Positions 12,832-21,518 of a DNA stretch of 64,000 nt are shown here, one piece after another; within the stretch, counting starts at the first letter, position 1, and each line of letters begins with the position of its first letter. Below the pieces are notes generated by a model. The model had not been told where the DNA came from. It saw only the letters and a list, made by a program, of their open reading frames with translations, and made no database searches. This DNA is from CAVTJX01 sp963735175 (GTDB lineage: Bacteria > Electryoneota > RPQS01), in the NCBI GenBank assembly GCA_963735175.1, contig CAVTJX010000018.1, forward strand, positions 173,821-237,820, written 5' to 3'. The position numbers were made by a program, and so were the translations under genes.

Positions 12832-13676
12832 TTCAGCCTGCCGCGAAGTCCAGCCAGAATCACGCGCGGTGGTTCCGTCAGCATGAAATCCGCCAGCGCC
12901 CACGTGCGAAGCAGGATGTTCGGTTGGTGCTTGCGTAAGAGCCGTTTCAAACTCGCCCACTTGCGTACCAGTTTCCGCCGCGACAGATTGCCGCCCAATG
13001 AGGCCGAGACTTTATGCCACACCTTGGCCGCCGGAACATAAACCAGCGGATAGCCCGCCTCCCGCGCCCGCAGCGAATAATCCACGTCTTCACTGTAAAG
13101 CTCAAAACTCTCGTCGAGCAGGCCGACGGTATCAAACACGGCCCGCGGCGCAAACATCGCGCAGCCTGTTACCCAATCGGTTTCCTCGAGGCGGTCGTAC
13201 TGCCCACGGTCCACATCGCGGATCCCGCGATGGCCAATGCGCGCCCTTCTCAGCGACAGTTTGCCGCCCGCGTACCACAACAGGTCCGCCTGCCGCGCAT
13301 AGTAAATTTTGGGACAGAACAATCCGGGGCCAATTTGCGCTTCCGCCGCCAGCAGCTCCGCCACCAGCCGCTGATCCACCAATGTGTCGTTATTCAACAG
13401 CAGCAGATGGGAACAGCCGTCTGCCAGTGCGCGCACGATCCCCACGTTGTTCCCCCCCGCCCACAACAGATTGCGTCGGTTGGCGAGGAGGGTAATCGCT
13501 GCGCCGTATTCCCGGTGCAAGGCCTCCACACTGCCGTCGGTGGACCCATTATCCACTACGTAGAGATCAACCGGCGGCCCTTCCAGCGCGCGCAGACTCA
13601 TCAGGCACGCGCGCGTGTCCTCCAGACCGTTCCAGTTCAAGACGATGATACCCACGTGGGGAGTCGGGGAGATCAT
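12828..13676 (-). CDS. Glycosyltransferase family 2 (rhamnosyltransferase-like)
   Basis: 282 residues with a GT-A fold. IIVLNWNG and VVDNGSTDGS bind the nucleotide, LLLLNNDTLVD is the metal-binding acidic motif, and DESFELYSEDVDYSLRAREAGY is the acceptor-side ED motif typical of rhamnosyl/galactofuranosyl-type GT2 enzymes. It lacks transmembrane helices and is probably a peripheral cytoplasmic enzyme making surface polysaccharide. It starts directly at the end of the helix-hairpin-helix barrel gene and overlaps the amidase by four bases. The sugar donor cannot be read from sequence. Confidence 0.93.
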   Translation of the reverse strand: MISPTPHVGIIVLNWNGLEDTRACLMSLRALEGPPVDLYVVDNGSTDGSVEALHREYGAAITLLANRRNLLWAGGNNVGIVRALADGCSHLLLLNNDTLVDQRLVAELLAAEAQIGPGLFCPKIYYARQADLLWYAGGKLSLRRARIGHRGIRDVDRGQYDRLEETDWVTGCAMFAPRAVFDTVGLLDESFELYSEDVDYSLRAREAGYPLVYVPAAKVWHKVSASLGGNLSRRKLVRKWASLKRLLRKHQPNILLRTWALADFMLTEPPRVILAGLRGRLK

Positions 13677-15541
13677 TCAGTATCGGCGGTAACTCAATTG
13701 GAGTCCGAATTCCAGGTTCTCATGCGTCGCGTCCGGCGTCGCGCTGTGGGTATGCGCAAGCTTCAACGCCAGGGCCGCGTCATGCCAATCTCGTGCAAAC
13801 ATCAGCGTGGCTCGCCGCCCTGTTCCCGTGAGCGGCACCAGCGGATAGCCGCCGACGGCAGAACTTTCATACACCGCCGTCGCAACATCTTGATCCGGGA
13901 AATTGAAAAAGGTCAATCGGCCCCAGAGGCTGGCCGACAGCAGGCGGGCTCTCGCTTGCAGATAGAGCAGGGTTCCCAGTGAATGTGTATTCTTCCCCGT
14001 CGTCGTGGCGGAACGGATTTCGTAGCGAATCCGGTACATTTCCGCTTCGCCCCCGAAGAGATCCACCCGCGCCCGGTCGAGGACCACTCGCCGCGAGCCG
14101 TACCATGCGGCATATTCTTCGCGTTCGCGTCGCCCGGCCGACCAATCGAGTCGGACTGCGGACAGGAAATTCAGTCGCCAGAGCGCGTCCCATTCCGAGG
14201 CCGTGCGGCTGAGCGGCAAAGTCGCGGTGCGAAACGGCGTCCGGCTCGCGCTGGCCGAAATCCAAAGTGCATGCCCCGGCCAGTTTGCGTGAGTCCTTAC
14301 CCCGGCAGCGTTCGCGTTATTCGCCGCTTCGCCGAAGCCGCCCCACGGCTTCGCGCGTGGCGAAAAGAAATCCGCGTCCGCATGAATGTGATAGAAGGAT
14401 CAGCCCGAATTGTTCCTGTCGTACTTCCAGCGCCGCTTGCCGCGCAAAGCCTCCCGGCCGCGAAGCGGCCAGCTCGCCGGAGAATTGCGTCGCCCCTCGC
14501 CGTGTCTGCGCAAACACCGAACCTACATCAACGCGGTTTCCCGTGAGTAGAGGCAGCAGCGCATCCTCCGCTCCGCTCAAAGCAGGTGCGTAATGCGCCT
14601 CATAACCGGCAACTCCGCCGGACACTCCGTAAAGAATGCCTTGCGCGGTGAATCCCAAGAGGCGTTCTTCCACCTGATCGCGCCGTGCCAGTTCGAGCTC
14701 GATGGACGAGCCCGACTGACCTTCCGTAAGCCGCTCGATGTCTGTGCCGTTCGCCGCGGCATTCAGTTGTGCGCTGCTTCCCAGAACGGCGAAAGTAATC
14801 GGTTGCCCTTCTGAGTTCCAGTGCTGCGCCGCGAAAGACGGAGAGCTGATTACTAGATGGCCGCAGCGCCAGCCCTCGCGCCGCACCCGGGCCGTTCGCT
14901 TCTCGCGTCGAGAGCCAGTTGGCCATTCCATAGGCTGAAGCGAACACCAACCCGGTCCCGCATTCCTCCTGAAACTCGCCGATCAATACTCGCGACGGTA
15001 AGTTCTTCGGCTGAAGCTCGAGACCCGCCGACACCTGCTCAGCAATTTCGGGCCGGTCGGCCGTACGCTTGACAAAGACGAATCCTCGCGGCCCTTGCGC
15101 CGGGCGGAAGTCTGCCCGTCCCCGCGTCCACCAGTCTCCGGCCCGCCGCCATTTTTTAGAGTCCGCACCGGTCGAAAGGTATGCTGAGACGTCCGGCACC
15201 CGGCCGCGCCGCGCAATTTGCACAGTCGTGAAAGTGCGGAGCACATCTCGCTGTGTTGCCGTCAGACCGTAAAGTGTCAGAACTTGGGAAAGCGAGTGGA
15301 AGGAACCGTGGCGGGTGCGCGCGTCAAGAATTTGCCTGGCGATCTGTGCGTCGCAGAACGGCAGAGCGGCAACCTCCTGGACCGTAGCGCGATTCAGATC
15401 CAGAGGAGTTGTGCGTAATTCGTCCAGCCAAAGTGCCAATGCTTCCGGGTCCGGCGCCGCCTCGAGCCAATCCTCGAGCGTTTGTGCGTCTCCAGCCGTA
15501 AACAGCACCGCCAAAGTGACCAGGAGTGCCGCGAATCTCAT
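13677..15541 (-). CDS. Exported helix-hairpin-helix protein with C-terminal beta-barrel (several frame breaks)
   Basis: A signal peptide (MRFAALLVTLAVLFTAGDAQ) is followed by a ComEA-like pair of helix-hairpin-helix motifs (TPLDLNRATVQEVAALPF, SFHSLSQVLTLYGLTATQ; residues 45-105). A long strand-rich region ends in YRRY, an aromatic end typical of outer-membrane barrels. The reading frame changes near 14830 (into FAVLGSSAQLNAAANG and ELARRDQVEERL) and again near 14390 (into DADFFSPRAKPWGG). The joined length is about 620 residues. The HhH fold normally binds DNA. This architecture is a known but uncharacterised type in FCB-group genomes as far as I recall; a role in DNA uptake is only a guess. 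Confidence 0.78.
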
Positions 15542-16401
15542 CGTCCCAGGCCGATTTCAAGACCAAGCTCATGCGATGGTCCCAAATCCGGGTGTAAATC
15601 CCCGGCATACGCGAATCGCCAGCGACCGATGTCCACTTGAAAACCCGCCGAAGGCCTCATCGGTTCCGCGCGCGCCCCGGCCCGCAGAATTAATTTGGGT
15701 AAAACTGCGGCTTCAGCCCCGAACCGGTACTCGGCCGGAAAGTGGAGTTCCTGCACGATATCGGCAGCCATCCATCCACCGGAAACCACCTCTGCCGCCA
15801 CCCCCACCTTCAATGACTCTGCAATGCGGTCCTGATAGCCCGGAATTCTGGGCCGATTCAGATTCTCCCACACTGCGCCCAATTCCACATGGTCCGCTGG
15901 GCGGGCCACAAACCCTATCGAAAACGCTACCGTTTGCGAGGCAGAAAAGCCTTCAATATCCAACCAGCGCCCGTCTACCTCTAATCCGACATCCACTCTA
16001 TGCCCCAAGCCTCGGGCGAGCGTCAGCCCCAATTGTCCTTCCCGGTACAGCGGTGTTCCAAAGTTGCCCCCGCGAATTGCCAGCGGCTGCCCATGAATTT
16101 GGATTTGAAAGACGAAGCCCTCGCGGGCCAACTCCGGCAATTCGAATTGCTGCGACCAGAACAATCCCCCGCCTGCCCGCGCCGTAGCCACAAGTGCCGG
16201 ATTTCGCAGCGAACCCCAGCTATCTCCCGGTAATGCGGCGCCCGCACCTCCCATTCCGGCAGACCGTGGCCCCATCCCGCGCAGCTCAAAGGCTGCCCTC
16301 GCGGTCTGGGACGAAAGCCCGATCGCCACGGAGATGATTAACGCAAGTTGCCGTGCCCGCTTGACTTTCCGATGCGCAATCCGTATACTTGGACTATGCA
16401 C
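15538..16401 (-). CDS. Outer-membrane barrel protein, PorV/OmpP1-like
   Basis: About 287 residues from GTG 16399-16401 (MHSPSIRIAHRKVKRARQLA, then a hydrophobic ISVAIGLSS segment and ARA cleavage site). Mature N-terminus AFELRGMGPRSAGMGGAGAA with a following SLRNPALVA is the signature of PorV/FadL-like barrels. The rest alternates strands and turns and ends in GLEIGLGR. No ATG is available in a sensible place; the GTG start overlaps the divergent PorD-like gene by six bases. It is the first gene of the minus-strand envelope block, and its stop overlaps the next start (ATGA). Confidence 0.72.
   Translation of the reverse strand: MHSPSIRIAHRKVKRARQLALIISVAIGLSSQTARAAFELRGMGPRSAGMGGAGAALPGDSWGSLRNPALVATARAGGGLFWSQQFELPELAREGFVFQIQIHGQPLAIRGGNFGTPLYREGQLGLTLARGLGHRVDVGLEVDGRWLDIEGFSASQTVAFSIGFVARPADHVELGAVWENLNRPRIPGYQDRIAESLKVGVAAEVVSGGWMAADIVQELHFPAEYRFGAEAAVLPKLILRAGARAEPMRPSAGFQVDIGRWRFAYAGDLHPDLGPSHELGLEIGLGR
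16361..16389 (+). promoter_or_regulatory. Promoter giving a probably leaderless PorD-like mRNA
   Basis: TTGACT (16361-16366), 17-base spacer, TATACT (16384-16389). Only six bases separate the -10 box from the ATG at 16396, so transcription would begin at or within the start codon. The promoter lies inside the signal-peptide codons of the divergent barrel gene. Confidence 0.65.
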
Positions 16402-17253
16402 CTTAATCAGATCAGTACCTTCCTGCTTGCAGGTTTCATCCTCGTCATCAGCCTGACCGGAATCTCTGCCCACGCGCAGTTGTTGATTCCGGAAGTAACC
16501 GTCGATGTCAGCAGCCTGCCAGATGAGGCCAAGGCCAAACTGGCTGGTCTCGATTCGCTCCTTACCCTCTTCCTCACCAATCAGGAATGGGCGAGGGACG
16601 ACTACCAATACGACTACCCCGTACAGATGAATGTCTTCATCACCGAATACAGTGCTAACGTCCAGGAAGACAAATACAAAGCTCGTCTGATCGCGACCAA
16701 TAAACAGGACGTTCGCTTAGAGGACACCCGCTGGGAATTCGGTCTGAAGCAGCCCATTGTCTTCCGCCCGAACGAATTTCATGCCTTCACGAGCGTGGTA
16801 AACTTCTGGGTGTGGGTGTTGATAGGGATGGAGTATGACAGGCTGGAGAAGCTGGGGGGGACGCCTTACTACGAGAAGGCCAAGCAGATCTATTTGCAGA
16901 GTTCCGCGTCGCCGTTTTTCTTCGGCTGGGATCGGCGGATTGACCAGTTGCGGGAAATCACCGATGATCAGAACAAAGCGACGCGTGAATTGAATTTCTT
17001 CTATTTTACAGGAATCTACTACGACGAAGAGCAGAACTTTTCATCGGCTAAGGACTACCTGTATTATGCACTGGTGAAACTGGACAAAATCCCCATTGAC
17101 GAGCAGCGGCGATTCCTCGAAAATCACTCCCGGCAATTTGCGGAAGCTCTTGTTCGTGCGGGATATCCCAAAGGAGTCCGGGCATTGGCCCAGATTGATC
17201 CATCCCATAAGGATGTTTACGACGGTTTAGTGCCTGAAAATGGGAATAAGTGA
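16396..17253 (+). CDS. porD: DUF4835 family protein (type IX secretion PorD-like)
   Basis: 285 residues with a clean signal peptide (MHLNQISTFLLAGFILVISL, then AHAQ). The body matches the DUF4835 family, which includes the PorD protein required for type IX secretion: an N-terminal strand region (TVDVSSLPDEAK), NQEWARDDYQYDYPVQMNVF, then VWVLIGMEYDRLEKLGGTPYYEKAKQIY, with the LGGTPYF-type motif, and FFGWDRRIDQLREI. DUF4835 proteins are exported to the envelope. The gene stands alone, not beside other por/gld genes. Start chosen by the signal peptide; an upstream in-frame ATG at 16348 would fall within the promoter. Confidence 0.82.
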   Translation: MHLNQISTFLLAGFILVISLTGISAHAQLLIPEVTVDVSSLPDEAKAKLAGLDSLLTLFLTNQEWARDDYQYDYPVQMNVFITEYSANVQEDKYKARLIATNKQDVRLEDTRWEFGLKQPIVFRPNEFHAFTSVVNFWVWVLIGMEYDRLEKLGGTPYYEKAKQIYLQSSASPFFFGWDRRIDQLREITDDQNKATRELNFFYFTGIYYDEEQNFSSAKDYLYYALVKLDKIPIDEQRRFLENHSRQFAEALVRAGYPKGVRALAQIDPSHKDVYDGLVPENGNK

Positions 17254-17302
17254 AATATAGGCACATCCACCCTATTTGTCAAGCCACATCAGAATTTAGC
17301 GC

Positions 17303-17335
17303 AAGAAGGATCCGGAGTGTCTCCGGATCCTTCTT
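17303..17335. terminator. Bidirectional terminator between porD-like gene and lexA
   Basis: A perfect 15-base-pair stem, AAGAAGGATCCGGAG (17303-17317) and its complement (17321-17335), with a three-base loop. T-rich sequence follows on the plus strand. It sits between two convergent genes. Confidence 0.9.
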
Positions 17336-17365
17336 ATTTGTTCCGAGTTCGTGAAGACCCGGTAC

Positions 17366-17998
17366 TTACAGCTTGCGCATCAATCCAATCACCCGCCCCA
17401 GAATGCGAAAGCCCGGGGTGCCTTTCTCCACGATAATCGGCGAGTAATAACGGTTTGCCGGCTCCAGGCAGACCCTGTCTGCCTGTGGCTTGAAGTACTT
17501 CACCGTTGCTTCATCGCCCAGCAGTGCCACCACGATATCGCCATTGTCTGCCGTGCTCTGGGGTTTGGCAAAAATGACGTCGCCTTCGAGAATACCCGCT
17601 TCCTTCATCGAATCGCCGCGGACCCGCAGCGCAAAGGTTTCATCGGAGGTGGCCAGGGTCCGGTCAACGCGGATGTGGGCCTCGATGTTCTCCGACGCCA
17701 GCAGCGGAATACCCGCAGCCACCCGGCCCAGGATCGGCACGTCGCGCATAATCTCTTCGTTCGACGTTCCGCCGACCGCTGTTCGCGCAGTGAGTTCAAT
17801 CCCGCGCGAAAGCATCGGACTTCGCTGTAAGAATCCCTTACGCTCTAAAGTATCCAGCAGGTACCGCACCCCGTTTGTCGATGAGATTCCGATTTCGCCG
17901 CCAATTTCCCGCAGTGTGGGAGGGCGGCCGCGTTCCCGGATCTCCGACTGAATGAAGGCCAGGGCTTTCTTCTGCTTCTCGGTAAGCTGTTCCGTCAT
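17366..17998 (-). CDS. lexA: LexA repressor
   Basis: SOS-response repressor and self-cleaving serine peptidase. Start ATG 17996-17998 (MTEQLTEKQKKALAF) has AGGAG upstream; a longer reading passes through the operator and is rejected. The winged helix-turn-helix is intact (PTLREIGGEIGISSTNGVRYLL), the Ala-Gly cleavage bond is in GRVAAGIP, the nucleophile in RGDSMKEAG and the general-base lysine in EATVKYF. 210 residues, normal size. It is autoregulated through the operator in its own promoter. Confidence 0.97.
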   Translation of the reverse strand: MTEQLTEKQKKALAFIQSEIRERGRPPTLREIGGEIGISSTNGVRYLLDTLERKGFLQRSPMLSRGIELTARTAVGGTSNEEIMRDVPILGRVAAGIPLLASENIEAHIRVDRTLATSDETFALRVRGDSMKEAGILEGDVIFAKPQSTADNGDIVVALLGDEATVKYFKPQADRVCLEPANRYYSPIIVEKGTPGFRILGRVIGLMRKL

Positions 17999-18032
17999 CT
18001 TGTGTCCTTTCTCCTTGCACGCCTGTACAAAA

Positions 18033-18061
18033 AATATAAAGAACACTTGTTCAAAAGTCAA
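18033..18061 (-). promoter_or_regulatory. lexA promoter
   Basis: Minus strand TTGACT (complement of 18056-18061), 17-base spacer, TATATT (complement of 18033-18038). The SOS operator occupies the spacer, so LexA binding would exclude RNA polymerase. Confidence 0.85.
18041..18052. promoter_or_regulatory. SOS box GAAC-ACTT-GTTC
   Basis: Perfect GAAC-N4-GTTC dyad, the operator type known from Bacillus and actinobacteria, not the CTGT-N8-ACAG type of gammaproteobacteria. It is centred between the -35 and -10 boxes of lexA. Confidence 0.88.
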
Positions 18062-18160
18062 GTGATTTTTAAATTTTTCTGAGGAATATTTCGCATTATC
18101 TAACTAAGTTTATATTTATCAAGCTGTACATAACGCACTTTCGATCCCATAAAACAAGGA

Positions 18161-18188
18161 GCAGGTCTATTGACCTGCCCTTTATTTT
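18161..18188 (-). terminator. Terminator after dtd and the long rib/gltX/ruv series
   Basis: GCAGGTC (18161-18167), TATT loop, GACCTGC (18172-18178). On the minus strand it is followed by TCCTTGTTTTATG; on the plus strand by CCTTTATTTT. It may act in both directions. The remaining bases between lexA and dtd (18062-18160) are A+T-rich with no gene. Confidence 0.75.
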
Positions 18189-18207
18189 AAGAATTTGTCC
18201 TCGCGGG

Positions 18208-18645
18208 CTATCGCTCCAGCAGAATCGTCACCGGGCCTTCATTGACCAGAGTCACGGCCATCTTCGCTGCAAACACTCCCGTTGCTGTACGCACTCCCAG
18301 CGTACGCAAGGTGTCCACAAACTGCTCGTACAGCGGCTCGGCCATTTCAGGTGGCGCAGCGTTGATGAAACTCGGTCGCCGTCCTTTCTGAACGTCGGCC
18401 AGCAGCGTGAATTGACTGACCACGAGCGCCTCGCCGTGAACGTCAAAGAGGCTGCGATTCATCTTCCGCTCAGCATCTTCGAAGATCCGCAGTTCGGCCG
18501 CCTTGCGTGCCCCCCACTCCATTTCGGCGATCGTATCCTTGCTTTCCACTCCAAGGAGAATCACCAGTCCGCGCCCTATCTGGCTCACGGTCACGCCGTC
18601 AATCGCCACGGAAGCCCCGGACACGCGCTGCAACACGGCTTTCAA
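18208..18645 (-). CDS. dtd: D-aminoacyl-tRNA deacylase
   Basis: Removes D-amino acids mischarged on tRNA. Starts at TTG 18643-18645 (reading MKAVLQRVSGASVAIDG) and is 145 residues, the exact family length. Active-site marks are VSQFTLLADVQKGRRPSF and the Gly-Pro motif in NEGPVTILLE. The frame is also open upstream into the propeller gene, which looks like a fusion, but the propeller's natural stop (TGA 18642-18644) in the neighbouring frame overlaps the TTG. The apparent fusion is therefore produced by a frame break further upstream. Confidence 0.93.
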   Translation of the reverse strand: MKAVLQRVSGASVAIDGVTVSQIGRGLVILLGVESKDTIAEMEWGARKAAELRIFEDAERKMNRSLFDVHGEALVVSQFTLLADVQKGRRPSFINAAPPEMAEPLYEQFVDTLRTLGVRTATGVFAAKMAVTLVNEGPVTILLER

Positions 18646-19607
18646 TGGACCGGTTCCCAGAAGACCATCTCGCGCGCAGATGCCGAAACGTCCAGCGTAT
18701 CGAGCCGCCTCCGGACCGGACACGCCGAACGGTATTCGCAGCACATGATTGGCGCCCGTCAACAGCACGAAACACACATGCGTGTCACGCAGCCAGTGGA
18801 CCGACATGGGCGTCATGCCGACCGGTACTGTCCATTGGGCGAGTGTGACGAGATTCCACACGTGGAGTTCACCCGCCGAACTATCCGCCGCCGCCAGCAA
18901 GTCGCCGTCGCTGCTCACCGCCAGTTCGAAGGGTCCTTGTCCCGCTTGCAGAAAATCGGTCTGTTCAAGCGAATTGGAATTGCAGACCAGCACTCTCCCC
19001 GGTTCGCCGCAAAGCCCCACAGTACGCTCGCTCGCCATCCGGCGAGAATTCCACATCCGAAGGTCGCGCTGTAAAATGCAGCGAATCCCGCACGACAAAG
19101 TCCCCGAGATTCACCACATACAGCGCCGCTGTGCCCTCACAGACCACCCACGCCTGCGTCGCGTGCGGCGGCCGGATCGCCATTCGCCTTGGGAAAAGCA
19201 GCACCTCCAGCGTGTCGAAATCATGGGCCGGTGGCGCTGTATATCGCCAAAAATTCCCGTTGCGCGTGATGGCGTAGACGACTTGCGCCTGCAGGCTCCA
19301 TTCCCACATCCATAGGCGCTCCGCCGAGGGCGGCCGAAGTGACTTCTTCCAGCTCCGGCAGCGACAATACGGTGAGCCGGTTACCCACCCCGTTGGCGAT
19401 GACCATTCGGTTCCCACCCGGAGTGATCGCTGCGGAAACCACCGCGCCATCGAGGGTGTCCAGACCGACCCGGCGAAACGAGACCGGATCGATGAACGAG
19501 ACGATTCCCGAGGGTACGCTGAACACCAGTACCAGCGGCGGCGTCAGGAGATCGGTAGTAATTAACTTGCCCTTCTCGCGGCAAGACATCAGGATCGCGC
19601 AAAGCAC
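18642..19607 (-). CDS. Beta-propeller lipoprotein, YncE/YVTN-like (frame breaks)
   Basis: The N-terminus has a hydrophobic stretch and a lipobox-like LMSC; the exact start is uncertain (GTG 19605-19607, or a little upstream, overlapping ribBA). Repeated propeller blades are visible: PSGIVSFIDPVSFRRVGLD, NRMVIANGVGNRLTVLSLPELEEV, YVVNLGDFVVRDSLHFTARP, PFELAVSSDGDLLAAAD and GELHVWNLVTLAQW. Frame changes near 19280-19300, near 19010 and about 40 bases before the end are needed, giving a C-terminus AREMVFWEPVH. About 320 residues. It probably folds at the envelope; no enzymatic residues were recognised. Its place within a vitamin/tRNA gene series does not explain its role. Confidence 0.65.
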
Positions 19608-19650
19608 GATGAGCGCAACCAGGCGCCCGGAAAAACCCGTCAGGCGCCGG

Positions 19651-20854
19651 CTATTTTTCCATGTTAAGTAGATGGCCGAGTTTATCCCGTTTGGTGAGCA
19701 GGTAGTGCCGGTTCAATTCTGTGGGTGGGATCTCAATCGGCACCCGTTCCACGACCCGGATGCCGTACGCTTCCAGCTCCTCCACCTTGCGCGGATTGTT
19801 GGTCATCAGCCGTACCTCATCCGCGCCCAGATATTTCAAGATCTGCGCGCTGGAACTGTAGCCGCGCAAGTCCGCGCGAAAACCCAGCCGCAGATTCGCT
19901 TCCACTGTGTCGAGTCCCTCGTCCTGCAGCTTGTACGCCTGCAGCTTAGCCCCAAGGCCAATTCCCCGCCCCTCCTGCCGCAAATAGACCAGGATGCCCG
20001 CGCCTTCACGCTCGATCCGCTTGAGCGCCGTTTCGAGTTGCCACCCGCAGTCGCAGCGCGCGCTGCCCAGCACATCCCCCGTCAAGCACTCCGAATGGAC
20101 CCTCACCAGCGCGGGCCGTGCCGCCGGAATCGGCCCTTTCACCAGCGCCAGATGATCCTTCTTCTGGTAAATATCTTCGAAATGATGCAGCACGAATTCG
20201 CCGTAGCGCGTCGGAAATTTTACGCGCACGCGTTCCTCAACGTAGCGCTCATGACGCGCGCGGTAGCGGACCAAATCTTCCACCGAAATCATCTTCAGTC
20301 CCCAGCGATCCGCGAACTTGCGCAGATTAGGACGGCGCATCATCGTCCCGTCGGGACTCATGATCTTCACACAGGACTCCCGAAGGAAATAATCCTGCAA
20401 GCCGCGCCAGGTCTACGGATGCTTCGGTCTGTCCGATGCGGTCAAATACGCCGCCCGGACGGGCGCGCAGCGGCTGAATATGTCCGGGCCGCGCGAAGTC
20501 CTCCGGCCGCGTCGCCGGATCGGCCACGGCCAGCAGCGTCTTCGCCCGGTCCGCCGCCGAAATCCCGGTTGTCGTACCGTGCAGGTAGTCGATGGTCACG
20601 GTGAATGCCGTGCCTTTAACCGCCGTGTTGCGCGTCACCATCGGCATCAGATTAAGTTCGTCCGCCCGCTCGTCGGACATGCAGACGCAGATCATTCCGC
20701 GCCCGTGGGTGACCATGAAATTCACCGACTCCGGCGTGATCTTCTCCGTGGCCTGAATGAGATCGCCTTCGTTCTCGCGATCCTCGTCATCGACCACGAC
20801 TACAAACTTGCCCTCGGCAAAATCCACGAGAGCGTCGGAAATACGATCGAGCAT
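19651..20854 (-). CDS. ribBA: Bifunctional DHBP synthase / GTP cyclohydrolase II (one frame break)
   Basis: Supplies both precursors of riboflavin. The N-terminal RibB half starts at ATG 20852-20854 and shows DDEDRENEGDLI (metal and substrate acids) and HGTTTGISAADRA. The RibA half shows the zinc cysteines in CLTGDVLGSARCDCG, the RQEGRGIGL phosphate loop and MTNNPRKVEELEAYG. Between the halves (about 20365-20390) the frame changes within LFPSGVLCE/IMSPDGTMM. Total about 400 residues. It follows ribD and ribE in the same direction. Confidence 0.95.
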
Positions 20855-20872
20855 GATTTCTATGTCCGTCTC

Positions 20873-21518
20873 TTATGCCGTAGGAGCCTGTTCCAGCTTG
20901 CCGCGGCCCAGCGCGCCCATGCTGTGCCACATGTCGGGGAGCAGTTTTTCGATATACTTGCCGATCAGATCGACCTCCAGATTCACCCGCACGCCGGGCC
21001 GGAATTCGTGAAAGTTCGTCACTTCCCACGTGTGCGGAATCACTCCCAGCGTCAATCGATCCGCCTGAATGTCGGCCACCGTCATCGAGACGCCGTTGGT
21101 CGATACGGATCCCGTGGCAACCACGTATTTCACCAGCTCGGGCGGCAGCGTGATTTCCACCAGGTGGCTCGAATCCAAGCGTCGTGACCTTGCTGATCGT
21201 GCCCACGCCGTCGACATGCCCCTGCACCATGTGGCCGCCCAGTTCGTCTCCCAGCTTCATCGGCCGTTCCAGATTGACGCAGCTCCCGACGGCCAGATCG
21301 CCGAGGTTGGTCTTCTGCAGCGTGACTTCCATCAATTCCGTGGAAAACGCGTGCCCGTCGGTGGCGACCACGGTGGTGCAGCAGCCGCTGACGGCCACAC
21401 TGCTCCCGATTTTCAGGTTGCCGCCCAGCACGCGCGCGTCGATTTTTAACAGGCGGCCGCCGGGCCGCTCTTCAATGGCAAGCACCGTCCCGGTGCCTTC
21501 AACGATCCCTGTGAACAT
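20873..21518 (-). CDS. ribE: Riboflavin synthase alpha subunit (one frame break)
   Basis: Dismutates two 6,7-dimethyl-8-ribityllumazine molecules to riboflavin. The classic N-terminus MFTGIVEGTGTV starts at ATG 21516-21518. The first lumazine-binding repeat contains SVAVSGCCTTVV and GGHMVQGHVDGVG; the second contains VATGSVSTNGVSMTV and HTWEVTNFHEFRPG. The frame shifts near 21170 between KVTTL and DSSHLVEITLPPE. Joined length about 215 residues. It overlaps the end of ribD by 20 bases. No separate lumazine synthase (ribH) gene follows in this window. Confidence 0.94.

Noticed and set aside
18208..19098. Apparent fusion of a propeller domain with Dtd
   Set aside because: The propeller has its own stop in the adjacent frame overlapping the dtd TTG; the open run is caused by a frame break upstream.
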